From Diogma glabrata (Eukaryota; Arthropoda; Insecta; Diptera; Cylindrotomidae), in contig CAVNZG010000984.1 in the NCBI GenBank assembly GCA_963693315.1, forward strand, positions 1 through 64,000: a stretch of 64,000 nucleotides of DNA, read 5' to 3'. Shown here one piece after another: positions 10,637 to 21,487 of the stretch. The notes below the pieces were generated by a model that was given only the letters and a program-made list of their open reading frames with translations, had not been told where the DNA came from and made no database searches. The translations under genes were made by a program, and so were the position numbers. The stretch's first letter is position 1, and every line of letters starts with the position of its first letter.

Positions 10637-11048
10637 TTTACAGAACTATTTGTAAACTTTCACATACACCAACTACTGTTGCGGAGTATCCAAAATAAAT
10701 TTTGGAAACGTTTTCCAAAAAATAGTATATTCTATTCAGAGTCAAAGTGACTGTTTGGTTTCGTCTATAATTGTCGGACTCCCTACAACCATATTTACGA
10801 CACAAAAAGTATCACTTTTATTCCTGATTAAATAATATGCCATATTATATTTCAATTTTTAAAAACTGACATTATTTCTGAATAGGTTTTTGACGTTTTC
10901 ACATATTCGATTATTGTTTAATAGTAGATTTTTATACAAGTGGAGACGCGATAGCGTCGAGTGGAATAAGTTCAGGAACGCAAAAACGTTCGCGTAGAAA
11001 ACGCTATTTTTTCTACGCTTGTAAATATAAATGATAATATTTACAAAT
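10637..11048. repeat. Hairpin-forming dispersed repeat, copy 1
   Basis: Two parts recur elsewhere in the window. The part at 10700-10860 (AAATAGTATATTC, then AAAGTGACTG and TTTCGTCTATA) resembles 13115-13275. The part around 10945-10965 carries GAGACGCGATAGCGTCGAGTGG, matching the cores at about 18620 and 20195. A near-perfect hairpin with GCGTAGAAAA arms sits at 10992-11018. No transposase was found, so this is at most a non-autonomous element. Confidence 0.5.
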
Positions 11049-11431
11049 TCATCTACTAAAAACTTACAAAACGACATATCTAAATTTGACTGTGTAAAAA
11101 ATAAACAAGATTGTACTTATTTATAGCATTTTTACCAGTGTAAAATAATGTTATTATTGTGTTCGCTTACAGATGGAATAATAACAGGCGAACACAATAA
11201 TAACATTATTTTACACTGGTAAAAATGCTATATATAAATACAATCTTGTTTATTTTTTACACAGTTCGCCGGTTATTATTCCATCTGTTCGCCTACAGAT
11301 GGAATAATAACAGGCGAACACAATAATAACATTATTTTACACTGGTAAAAATGCTATATATAAATACAATCTTGGTTATTTTTTACACAGTCAAATTTAG
11401 ATATGTCGTTTTGTAAGTTTTTAGTAGATGA
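11049..11431. repeat. Long inverted repeat with nested internal copy
   Basis: Arms of about 118 bp at 11049-11166 and 11314-11431 are reverse complements with few mismatches. A third, shorter copy of the arm (11188-11264) sits between them in the orientation of the right arm. The junction is itself palindromic: 11267-11288 pairs with 11295-11316 (one mismatch in 22). This is the architecture of a foldback/MITE-like element with an internal duplication. The right arm ends in an open frame starting ATGTCGTTTTGTAAG at 11403, unrecognised, stopping near 11525. Confidence 0.75.
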
Positions 11432-11791
11432 GTTTGACAATATGAATAATGAAAATAGTTCATATATTTTCTCTAAAAACTTTGATGATATCGTGGACAT
11501 CCGCCTTCGCTGGGTTTTATATTAAAACACTTTTGACGTACAATGTATATGAACAAAAGTTTGTACAATATTATTTTATTTTCACTTATGCAAATGGTTT
11601 ACACAAATTAAATTTATTACTAGTTAAACTATAAGTTTTGATTTGAATTTTAATTTTAAGTTTAGACTTGCAAAGCATCTCGATTGCGAGCTCGAAAAGG
11701 AATGAAATTTTATTATATTTTAGCGCCAACCAAAATGATAGACAAATATTACATTGCACTATAATTGATGTTCGAAATTCGAATTCGATTT

Positions 11792-11822
11792 AATAAATTA
11801 ATTAATTAATTAATTAATTTAT
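11792..11822. repeat. (AATT)n simple repeat
   Basis: Uninterrupted AATT tetranucleotide tract of about 30 bases in gene-free AT-rich DNA. Confidence 0.85.
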
Positions 11823-14800
11823 CGTAAGGATGGCGTGCGTATGATTAAGTAGCAAATGGTTCGTATCATGAGTTTGTGGTGATTAATTATTTGGATTCAA
11901 ATATATTAACCACTACAACTTTTACAGATATTACAGATATTTTTTTTACCGACCGGAAGTCATCGTTTAAAGTATAAATTTAAAAAATTTTAGGTAAAGT
12001 TTCAATTAAAAACAAATAAAAATAATTTTTTTAATAAAATTTATTTATTTATTTAATAAATTATTTTTATTTTTTTTTGGCGGAAAGAACTCAGAGAATT
12101 TATTTTATATCTGACATTTAATTATCGGAGGAAAAAATTATACGATATACCTGATACAAATTTTATTTTATCGCTCCGATTTCTTCGATATAGAAAAAAG
12201 ACACACTCATTATTAGTTTAATTAATTAGTTACACACAATTGATATAATGATTAGTTTCGATTCAATTCGATCAAAATTTTCAATCCCTTCAAAATAATG
12301 CGATATTGATTGACAGAAATAAACACAGCAACCGAAACAACAACAGAAACAGTATTTGATTTACTCAATCTCAAATATTCAATCCTTTAAATAACCACCA
12401 CCTGTAGGCGACCACCGAAACTTATTTACTTTCAGTCCTAGTGACTGAAAACATTTTCAGTCACTACTTAGAAAAAGTTTCCCTTTCACATAGGTTTTAC
12501 TATATATTAAAATGACATTTTCGTAGCTTGAAGTAGAAAAACAATTTTTTCGGTAATTTCAAAACCAGTAATCATAGGTAATTAAATGTAAATGACATTA
12601 TAGTACATGAAGATTATTCTTTTTTAGCAATTTCAACGCCTACTTGCAATAAAAAAATTCTCAGTATTAACTTAAAATTCGACTATGAAAAAGTTGTTTT
12701 TCGGTTTTTCCATTTTTTACGATATTTTTCCATACGAACAATATACTTTTTCGGCAAACGGCTGTAAAGTTTAACTTTACTGCCGCTAGGGAGTTAGCTA
12801 AAGTCTTACTTTTTAGCCTGACAGGAAAAGTAACGTCTAGCGACAGCAAAAGTAACGCCATTTTTATTTTATATTACGGAGGCTGTAAAGTAGCATTTGT
12901 TATTTGTTAGTTTGTTATTTTTTCAAACATATTGTATAACCATGACAACAAAAAATAAGTTGAATCTCATATTATGAAATTTTGAAAAGGATGCTTTGAT
13001 AAAAAAATTTTATTCATACAAATTTAAATGTTTTTTCTCTTTTTTGGAAGTAATTATGACGATACAAATTCATATTTATAAAAAGTTTGATTTAATTATT
13101 TCATATATATAAAAAATTTAAACGTTTGCCGAAAAAATAGTGTATTCAATTCGGAGCTAAAGTGACTTTTTGTGTTTCGTCTATATAATTGTCAAACTAT
13201 AGACTCAACACAAAAAGTTTTAGCTCCTTACACTTTAGCTCTTAATTAAATAATGTACTATTTTATACCATTTCAAAGTCGAGGTTTCAACAGAGAAAAT
13301 GAGCGCTGAAAAAGTTAATAATTCGAAAATTTCAGAACCAACTTTTCCGATTGAAAATTAGGCTTTTGTTTTATTTAAATTCGTATAAAATCGAACAATA
13401 AATTTTTAAATTTGAAAAGTTATTTAAAACACAAGAATGAACGTTTTCACTAAGTTTCAGAAGAAAAAAATTATTTTTGCGGTAGATAAAAATAAATAAC
13501 GAAAAAAACGGTTTTATACGGTTTCTCAAAAATTTGAGGTTATGTTGAAAAATAATCGTTACAAAAGTTTTAGATATTTTTTAATTATCTAAAATTTTCA
13601 TTTTAGTTTTTTTTTGGATAGGACGCAAATTTCAGCCTCAAGTTGTAAAAAACCAACAAAAAACACTCACAAGTTATATTTAGGTACCTACTCCCTTTCC
13701 GGAACTTTTGCCGAGTTGAGTTGATTGTTTTTAAGTTTCTAAATATTTGCCCTAAATTTTCCGACCATCGAAATACTGCTAAGAATTTTTCATGAATTGC
13801 AGTATTTAATACTGTTTGGCCCTGGTCTAATCGTTCTTTAATAGTGCGAACGATTTCAATGAAGCTTGATTGAGTGGTTAAAATTTTTTGTTAATAAAAA
13901 CTGTTCGAAAAAATTTAGAAAAATTAGAATTTTAGTCGGACTGGAAATCGTTAAATTTAAATATCTCAAGAAAACAAAAAAACGCCGATATGTCAATTTC
14001 ACATATTTTAGAGTAAGAATAACTATTTTAAAAAAAGAAAAAAAAAGAAAATTCAATTAATCTTTGACCCTAGCGCCATCTTTAAAAAGTTTTTTTTGAT
14101 ATTTTAATTTTAAAATTAATTAAAAAAATGTTTAATTTATTTTCTAAAGATTTACTAATCACCTATCAAACAAAAATGAGGTTGTTGAAATCGGTATAGC
14201 CGTTCTTGAGCAATTTAATTTCAAAGTTACCGCGGATTAGCAAAATTTTAATTTTTCATGCATGTTGGGGTGCCCCCTATGCTCAAATTATGCACTTTCA
14301 AAAAATTCTAAATAAGCTGTATTTTGAATTTCCCCATACTACTTATACACTTTGTCCATAGTTTATATTATTTTGTCCATACTAGATGTCCATACTTTTT
14401 AGAGATGAAACTCATTAAACACTGTAGTATTTCATTTTAAGTCTATCTAAAATTGAACACCGAATTCCTTTATCCCTTAATATGCTAAACTGTAACTTCT
14501 CCTAAAATTAGTTGTTGTCATTCATTTACATGATTTATGTGAAATATATTGATTTGTTTATTTAGATGTAAAAAAACAAAATCTATTTGTTGATATTCTA
14601 TAAAAAAAAATGTTTTTTCTCTGTTATCAATTTATTTAAGTCATACAAATATTACAAAATGATAATATAACGACAAATATTTCAATTCATCCCTTCATTG
14701 TTAAAGTTATTTTTTTAAAGTTAAATATTGAATTTCGTGTTTAAGCTGTTGTTGCGATTATTTGAAAAAAATTACAAGAATTTTGTTTTTTTTGAGTTTT

Positions 14801-16361
14801 TCATTTTATGTGGTTTTCCCAATTTTTTACAGTGAATGTTGTTTTGTTTACAATAGGGGTGGAAACAGTTTATAAAATATAAGTTGTTTAGAATCGAGTT
14901 TAGTAATTGATTGAATATACATAAAAAACTAAACAATAATAAGTAAAAGAAAATAAAGCCAAGCCAACAAACAAAATAGCAGAGCCAACACACAAAAGCA
15001 AAATTTGTTTATTCATCTTGACCTTCATTAAGTCCAGCAATCTTAAATCTAACCGCAAATATGAATACGATACTCATCATTTTTTCTTTGGCTATAAATT
15101 ATTTCGATTTTCTTAGATCTATTATGTATATTTATATATATATTCAATGAAAATTTTTCTTTGTTTATTTTCGTATGAAAAGAAGTTTTAGTGACTCTCT
15201 AAGAAGAATGAGATGATTTAGTTTCAACTAAAATAATTAAATGAATACAATTTTTCGTTCGTTTATTTTGATAAGTTAAATTAAACAAAATAAAGTTTGA
15301 ATTTTCTGTCGAGTTTATTAAAACGAGATAAAATTGTTTTGATAGTCGAAAGTTGAACGTTTTGTTGAGAAAATTATTTGACACATTGTATGGAAAAATA
15401 AATTATTTTATTTATTTAAAAGATACGGATATCTAGATCATAACTAAACTTTCAAGATGGCCAGAACCGTCACTAAACAATAACTGGGACTCATGCTTAA
15501 ACACGAACCTTGGGCTCATAAGGGCTTTATTTTAAAGAGACTAGTCAGGAAAATCAATTTTTTCCGATTACTCCATAATATAATCACTTTAAATTTTAAT
15601 GAGTTTATTGACATTTTGTTTCTTTAGTTTAAGTTTAAAAAAATTGACACTATCAATTTGACAGTAAAATTTGGAACAGGATTAATTAACCCTGATAAAA
15701 AAAATCATACCTACGTTATGTCGCTATTCAAAATTTTCATAATTTTGATTACAAATGTTACCCAAACAAAAAAAAGCACTGACATCATCAAAAGTTTGTA
15801 TAATTGATAATAAGAAAATAAACAAAAAGTAAAAGAAAATAGGAAAACATATTTTCATATTTTTTTTCGATGGTTTTAATGAAAAATCGTTAACCAACCC
15901 AACCGTAACCGTTCGTTGGAGTTTATTGAATGAAACTTTGTGTGATTCATTCATTTTTTTCGGAATATTTTTGTTGTTGTTTGATGAAGGTTTTTTACCC
16001 ACCGGAAAACCATATTATGGTAAAGGGCGAAAAATTGTAATTAATTTGTATATGTGGAATGGAAGAGGAAAAATTACATTTTCCATCTTCATACACAATT
16101 TTTGTAAAAATATGTGATTAATGGCGAAAAAACAGACAACGTAATCCCTAAAAAAATTCACTGTATGTACTAAGCAACTCCAAAACGTTTTTAATTATTC
16201 TTATGCATGAATATGTTAAGCATTTGTTGTTTTTAATTATTTGTGTTATGAATTGTTTATTTATTTTAATAAATGATTGATTTTAATATTCTGAAAATTT
16301 CAATTTGAAAATTTTAAGTTAATTTTAGAAAGAGAAAGTTTATAAATAAATTGATCGAATT
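11823..16361. other. Gene-free AT-rich region with small hairpins
   Basis: No protein-coding similarity was found. A perfect 12-bp inverted repeat (AGTGACTGAAAA, two-base loop) lies at 12440-12465. At 12765-12845 AACTTTACTGCCGCTAG pairs imperfectly with CTAGCGACAGCAAAAGTAAC. The stretch 13115-13275 repeats the family seen at 10700-10860. From 13800 to 16330 only low-complexity AT-rich sequence is visible; frames of 60-90 codons there are Lys/Asn/Phe/Ile-rich and not credible. Confidence 0.55.
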
Positions 16362-17528
16362 TGGCATGCCAACTTGATCAACAAGCTCGTTGCGTACGGT
16401 TTTCATCCCGCAGTCGTGAAGTTGATTCAAAATTTTCTGTCTAGCCGATACATCTCGGTATCTATAGATGGCTTTTCTTCTGAGTCTAAACTAATTAACG
16501 CTGGTGTACCCCAAGGCTCAGTTTTATCTCCCACTTTATTTTTAATTTATATCAACGAACTGTTGCAAATCACCAGTAACCCAATAAATAGTTTTGCAGA
16601 TGATAGTACACTGCACAAGTCATTCGTCCCCCTATCTTCAAAGGGTAAAATGCATGAACGAATAAATTCCGTCCGGAGAGACGCTGCCATAAATGTAAAC
16701 GAGGACCTAAAAAAAGTCGCCGATTGGGGTGACAAAAATTTGGTCAATTTTAATTCTACCAAAACACAGCTATTGATTGTTTCCAGATCAAAGACCGAGT
16801 TTCCCAATGATATTTCAATTAATATGTGTGACGACCAAATACGCGAATGTGAAAGCATTCGTTTATTGGGAGTCACAATATCCAATGACTTACTCTGGAA
16901 CGATCATATAATGGCCATGGCAAAGAGCGCGTCAAGAAAACTCGGCCTCCTCAATAGATGTAAAAAATATTTTACTCCGCATCAATTACTCCACATTTAT
17001 AAGTCCTATATTCGTCCCTGTATGGAGTATTGTTGTCAAGTTTGGGGCGCTGCATCTGTTACTATCCTGGCTCTTTTGGACTCTGTTCAAAAGCGAGCTA
17101 TACGAATTGTTGGTGATCGAGATTTAACATTAGGTCTTGATTCCCTGCAACATCGTCGCACTGTTGCTGATCTCGTTGTTTTTTATAAATATCGTCACCA
17201 GCAGTGCTCGGATGAAATCAGGTCCATAATGCCTCAGACATATGTTTTTCCCCGTTTTACTCGTCAATCGGTGTGTGCGGGCGGTCGAACTGTCGAGATT
17301 ACTCACTGTCATAGTAATAGAATGCAAAGAGATTTCTTTGTGCGTACATCGTACACATGGAATGCTTTGCCCGAATCAATAGTCTCGAGTGCTTTCAATC
17401 CACAAAAATTTAAAAAAAGCGTCCACCTATACCTCAAGACGCATGTTGTTGTGGGACCTACGTCTTAAAAGGTATCTATGTGTTGTTGTGACACATTTTG
17501 TAATTCCTACTACACAACACTTCTTATT
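16362..17528 (+). pseudogene. 5'-truncated non-LTR retrotransposon reverse transcriptase
   Basis: Open for about 368 codons from TGGCATGCC (WHANLINK) to the stop at 17466-17468. It starts inside the reverse transcriptase palm. Recognisable blocks are GVPQGSVLSPTLFLIYINEL, a catalytic FADD variant (NSFADDSTLHKS), and the C-terminal thumb with YIRPCMEYCCQVWG and LLDSVQKRAIR. These are typical of CR1/Jockey-like non-LTR elements; clade is not certain. The endonuclease and RT N-terminus are missing, the usual result of incomplete target-primed reverse transcription. The retained part has no stop, so the insertion is fairly young. A worn copy of the same family lies at 35044-36600. Confidence 0.88.
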
Positions 17529-17554
17529 AAAAAAAAAAAAAAAAAAAAAAAAAA
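17529..17554 (+). repeat. A-tail of the non-LTR fragment
   Basis: A run of 26 A residues about 60 bases after the reverse transcriptase stop marks the 3' end of the element. The following GAATTTGAAAAATTT resembles CAATTTGAAAATTTT at 16301-16314 before the element, a possible but weak target duplication in AT-rich sequence. Confidence 0.8.
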
Positions 17555-18561
17555 TGAATTTGAAAAATTTGATTTGATGATGGCAGGAAATCGTGTTGAA
17601 TAATGTGATGACGGGGTACGATTTTAACTTATGATTTTTATTAGACGTTGATATAATATATTTAAATTTAGTTGTTGAAATTCAATGAGCAAACAACGTT
17701 ACCGTTGTAAAAATTCATATATCAATAATTTTGCAATTTTCTAATCGACAAAAAATGAGGTACTTTACTATATATGCGTCACTGAATCGTTTACAATAGG
17801 TTTTTTCAGTTTGAGCTCCTTAAACAAAAATTTTCTGTTTAGGTTGTTCACATTATATATGTCTACTTGTTTGGGTTGGTAAGACAAGTGGTATATATTG
17901 ATTATAAAACTCTACAAACAAAAATTTTTAATATGATTTTTTAAAATGGAATGCTGAAACTTTTTTTTATCAGAGCGTGGAACAGAAAACTGCGATGAAG
18001 TAATGGTAATAGATTCGTATATTTATGAATAAATGTTTGAAGAGTTTCACATAAAAAATGTTTGATTCGTTTATGCTTGAAGTATAAACTTACAATTTAG
18101 TGATTGAATTAACAGGAACTTAATAAGGTTGGGGCATATTTAAATAAGCTGTAACAAACTTCGTTGCAAACCAAATATCGTAAAATTAAACATAGACTAA
18201 ACTTGAATAATTACAATACAAAATACATGAACAACAACGTTACAGTCAGTAACGTTAGTTGTGAAAGCAACTCAAACTTTTTCTAATATAGTATTTTGGT
18301 TCTTTCATAACTTTTAAAAGCCCAGCAAAAACAAAATATAACTCAGATTAAAAATGTTGTTATCTGATAAAATTCAAATTAAAAGAAAACAAAAAATATT
18401 ATTCTAAAGTATCACGAACAAAAATTGTTGCTTAAATGCTGAAATAATTTTACATATTTTTTGTAGGTCTTTTTCTGTAGAGTGTAGATACTGTTTTTGA
18501 ACTTTCATTCAAATTTCTGTTTTCCGAACGCAACGTGAATATAGGAAAAAAAAGTTTCAAC
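17555..18561. other. Gene-free AT-rich spacer
   Basis: Only AT-rich sequence without recognisable coding, RNA or terminal-repeat structure. Confidence 0.5.
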
Positions 18562-18795
18562 AATAGTATATTTTCCTACAAGAGATGAAACCGCTGCTTT
18601 TTCGTGAGTGAAAATTTGTTCACGAGACGCGTTTGCGTCGAGTGGTTCAGTTTCCCGCAAGTAAAATGTTTTTATCTCGCGTAGGAAATGAAATTTTTTC
18701 TATGATAGTTAATATATAAACGATATTTTTTAGAAATTATTAAACTAGAAATCGACAAAATAACATTTAAAATTCATATTCTATTTTTATTACAC
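18562..18795. repeat. Hairpin-forming dispersed repeat, copy 2
   Basis: Starts AATAGTATATTTTCCTACA. The outer stem TTTCCTAC / GTAGGAAA, the next stem GAGAT / ATCTC and an inner GACGC / GCGTC stem are nested in order, giving a long cruciform-like fold. It ends with CTATGATAG at 18700-18708. Similarity to copy 3 (20129-20367) continues to ATTCATATTC near 18785. No coding potential. Confidence 0.65.
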
Positions 18796-20128
18796 ACTTT
18801 TATTTAACTTGACTTTTGACAGCTGTGTTGGGTGGAATCTTGTGATCCATTTTTCATTAGCTTCCCATTATGTGATTGATCCCAAATTTAAAAGACAAGT
18901 TTGTTGAAGCAGTCAGTATGTATTTCTAAAAATTTTAAAGCAAAAAACATCACAAAACTAAAAAAAAAATCAAATTTTTCTCCATTCTGTAAAAGCTTTA
19001 ACAATTGCACTGAAATCATCATAATCTGTTTGACCCATTTTTAACGTAGGAGTTTTGGTAATACTGTGTATATCATTATAATCATGGACACGTTTCTGTC
19101 ATTTTTATATGAAAAAACGATCTTATATTAAAAATAATGGACTCAAAAAAATTAAAATTTGACATTCTGTTATAGTTTTTATTAAGCTTTAAGTTTGTTC
19201 ATGATTCGTTTCCATAATAATAGTTATTTATATCATTTAATAGAATGCGCTGCAGCAAGTCGAAAGAAAATTTTTATTGCATATGTCAAACCCTTCTATA
19301 TCCTAAACCAGATTGTTTTTTTAGCACAGAAAAACCATAAACAATATACAATATTAAACAAATTTAGAGGTTCAGCATATTAAAGGTTCATTGTATTTTG
19401 CATATGTATTGTATTTTTCATACAATCAGGCTAGAATATAGTGACGGTTTTGATATTTGTATAAACGAATTTGATTGTCCGGTTTACATTGGAAACCCGC
19501 TACAGATAAGAGATAAATAAAAATGTTGTACTGGCGTAGTCAATATAGAAAGGCACTAAATATGTAGAAAATGTGCTAATTCTATATCTTAATTAAGTAA
19601 TAAGTATAAATACTAAAACTTAATTCAACTATTTTAAAGTATTATAAATTACTTATAATACAAAATGTGATGTAATACGTTCAATACGCTGACTGCGCCA
19701 CCCACTTTTACTTTTTGTAAAAAACTTTAACGGAAAATTATTTATCTAACAAAACTTCTAGTTAAATAGTATTCTAGTCTGTACATCTAATTGTGCCATC
19801 TGTGTTAAATTGTTTAAAAAAATATTTAAATATTTATTTCCTTATTATAGTTTGAAAGCAAACATATAGTTATTAATAAAAGAATATAGCCTTTGTTTCC
19901 TTGGAACATTGTGTTGTGTCAATGCAAAATTTATTTTTTAGTTTTTAGTTCGTTTTGAATAAAAGTGTGTTTTTTAAATATTTTTTTTCATGGTTGCTTT
20001 GTTTTAAAAACTTTGTAAAATTATATGAAGATGCTATAGCAACTACAATTTGTTATTCTTTTTACACTAGTGGAAAAGAACCCATTTTCACAGGGTATTA
20101 AGCGTGATGCAAATAGACTTTTCATACG
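18796..20128. other. Gene-free AT-rich spacer
   Basis: Contains one frame of 62 codons (19195-19383) that matches nothing I know. The segment 19987-20072 is repeated at about 20365-20450, flanking hairpin repeat copy 3. Confidence 0.45.
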
Positions 20129-20367
20129 CTATCATAGAAAATAGTATATTTTCCTACAAGAGATGAAAACACTGTTTTTTCGTGAGTAAACATTTGTTCA
20201 CGAGACGCGCCAGCGTCGAGTGAGACATGTTTACGAACGAAAAACGTTTTTATCTCGTGAAGGAAATGCAATTTTTTATATGATATAATACATATAATCG
20301 ATATTTACTCTAAATTATAAAATTAGAAATCGACCACAAAACATTCAAAATTCATATTCTATTTTTT
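20129..20367. repeat. Hairpin-forming dispersed repeat, copy 3
   Basis: Starts CTATCATAGAAAA, the inverted partner of the CTATGATAG end of copy 2, then follows copy 2 closely: TTTCCTAC, GAGATGAAA, GAGACGCG, GCGTCGAGTG, TTTTTATCTCG and GGAAATG. The element is bracketed by an 86-base direct repeat (19987-20072 and 20365-20450), far longer than a usual target duplication. Confidence 0.65.
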
Positions 20368-20708
20368 CATGGTTACGTTGTTTAAAATACTTTGTAAAAT
20401 TATATGAAAAACCATAGCAACTACAATTTGTTATTTTTTTTCACTAGTGAATTAACTTTTCGCATAGAAAAAACTTTTTTTCGCGAATAAAACATGAATT
20501 GAATTGCTTTTAACTTTTGAATTGTGACTTGACGTATTTGAATTTGATAAGTCTTTTTCTTTCATGGCTGTGCTTTTAATTACTATTACGATCAAAATAC
20601 TTGTTTTCGAATGCGACAAGTTGGCTATTAGAAACAAATGTATAGATAGATTATTTAATATATTAATTCGTGTTGAAAAGCCAGGAAATCGTTCCCAATA
20701 ATTCAAGC

Positions 20709-21487
20709 CGTCTTCTTTTTTAATTTATTTCACGGGGATAATTTTTAAAGAAACAGTTGAATTTGAATTACTGATGGCATTTATTGTTTTTCTTAATATT
20801 TCGGTCATCTTTTTTGACCTTTTTCAAAAGCTAAAATAAATTTATAATATTAATATATATGAAATAGATGTACCAAACTTTTTAAAATAATTTTATAAAG
20901 GTCTTACAATTTATAAATGGTTTTTTAAAAGAATTATGTGAGTTGTTTTTCCATTTTTTCTTTTCTTCTTCTAACCGGATTCCTACCAATGGCGAAAGTC
21001 TTTTTTGTTTTGCTAATTTGGATACCCTTAATATAATTACTTTAATTTAAACTATTTAATTTTAACTTTACTTTGAATCTCCACTTAATTAACAAAATAT
21101 TTAAAAGAAAATTAAAATAACAAATTAAAAATTATAAAGTTAAAAAATTAAAAATTGTATTTAGATAACAAACTAAAAAATTTATTTTATAGAGATAAAA
21201 ATATTCCGTGTCTATGCTGATTAATTATGACTATGGAGGCAATGGCAAAAAAATTATTATTTTCTTTACTCTTTGATTGAGAGTGATTAATTTTTATTCG
21301 GAAGAGAGAGATCTTTTTCCGCCAATTTTTTAAAACCAAAAATTCAATGTATATAAAACAGTTAACATATAGATATATAATTAAGAAAACCGAAATAAAA
21401 TCAAAACAAGAAAAAAAATTAATACTGACCATGCAAAGGTCATTCACCTCATCAGCTGATTTTGATTGTTGGACAGAAACAATGATT
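20709..21487 (-). repeat. Pseudo-LTR / 3' region of Penelope copy A
   Basis: Non-coding 3' segment of copy A, nearly identical to 24330-25110 and to the reverse complements of 30463-31275 and 34081-34898. It ends at 20709 without the GATATACC extension present downstream of copy D. A frame of 117 codons inside it (21187-21540, minus) is conserved only because the copies are recent; no known domain. Confidence 0.7.
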
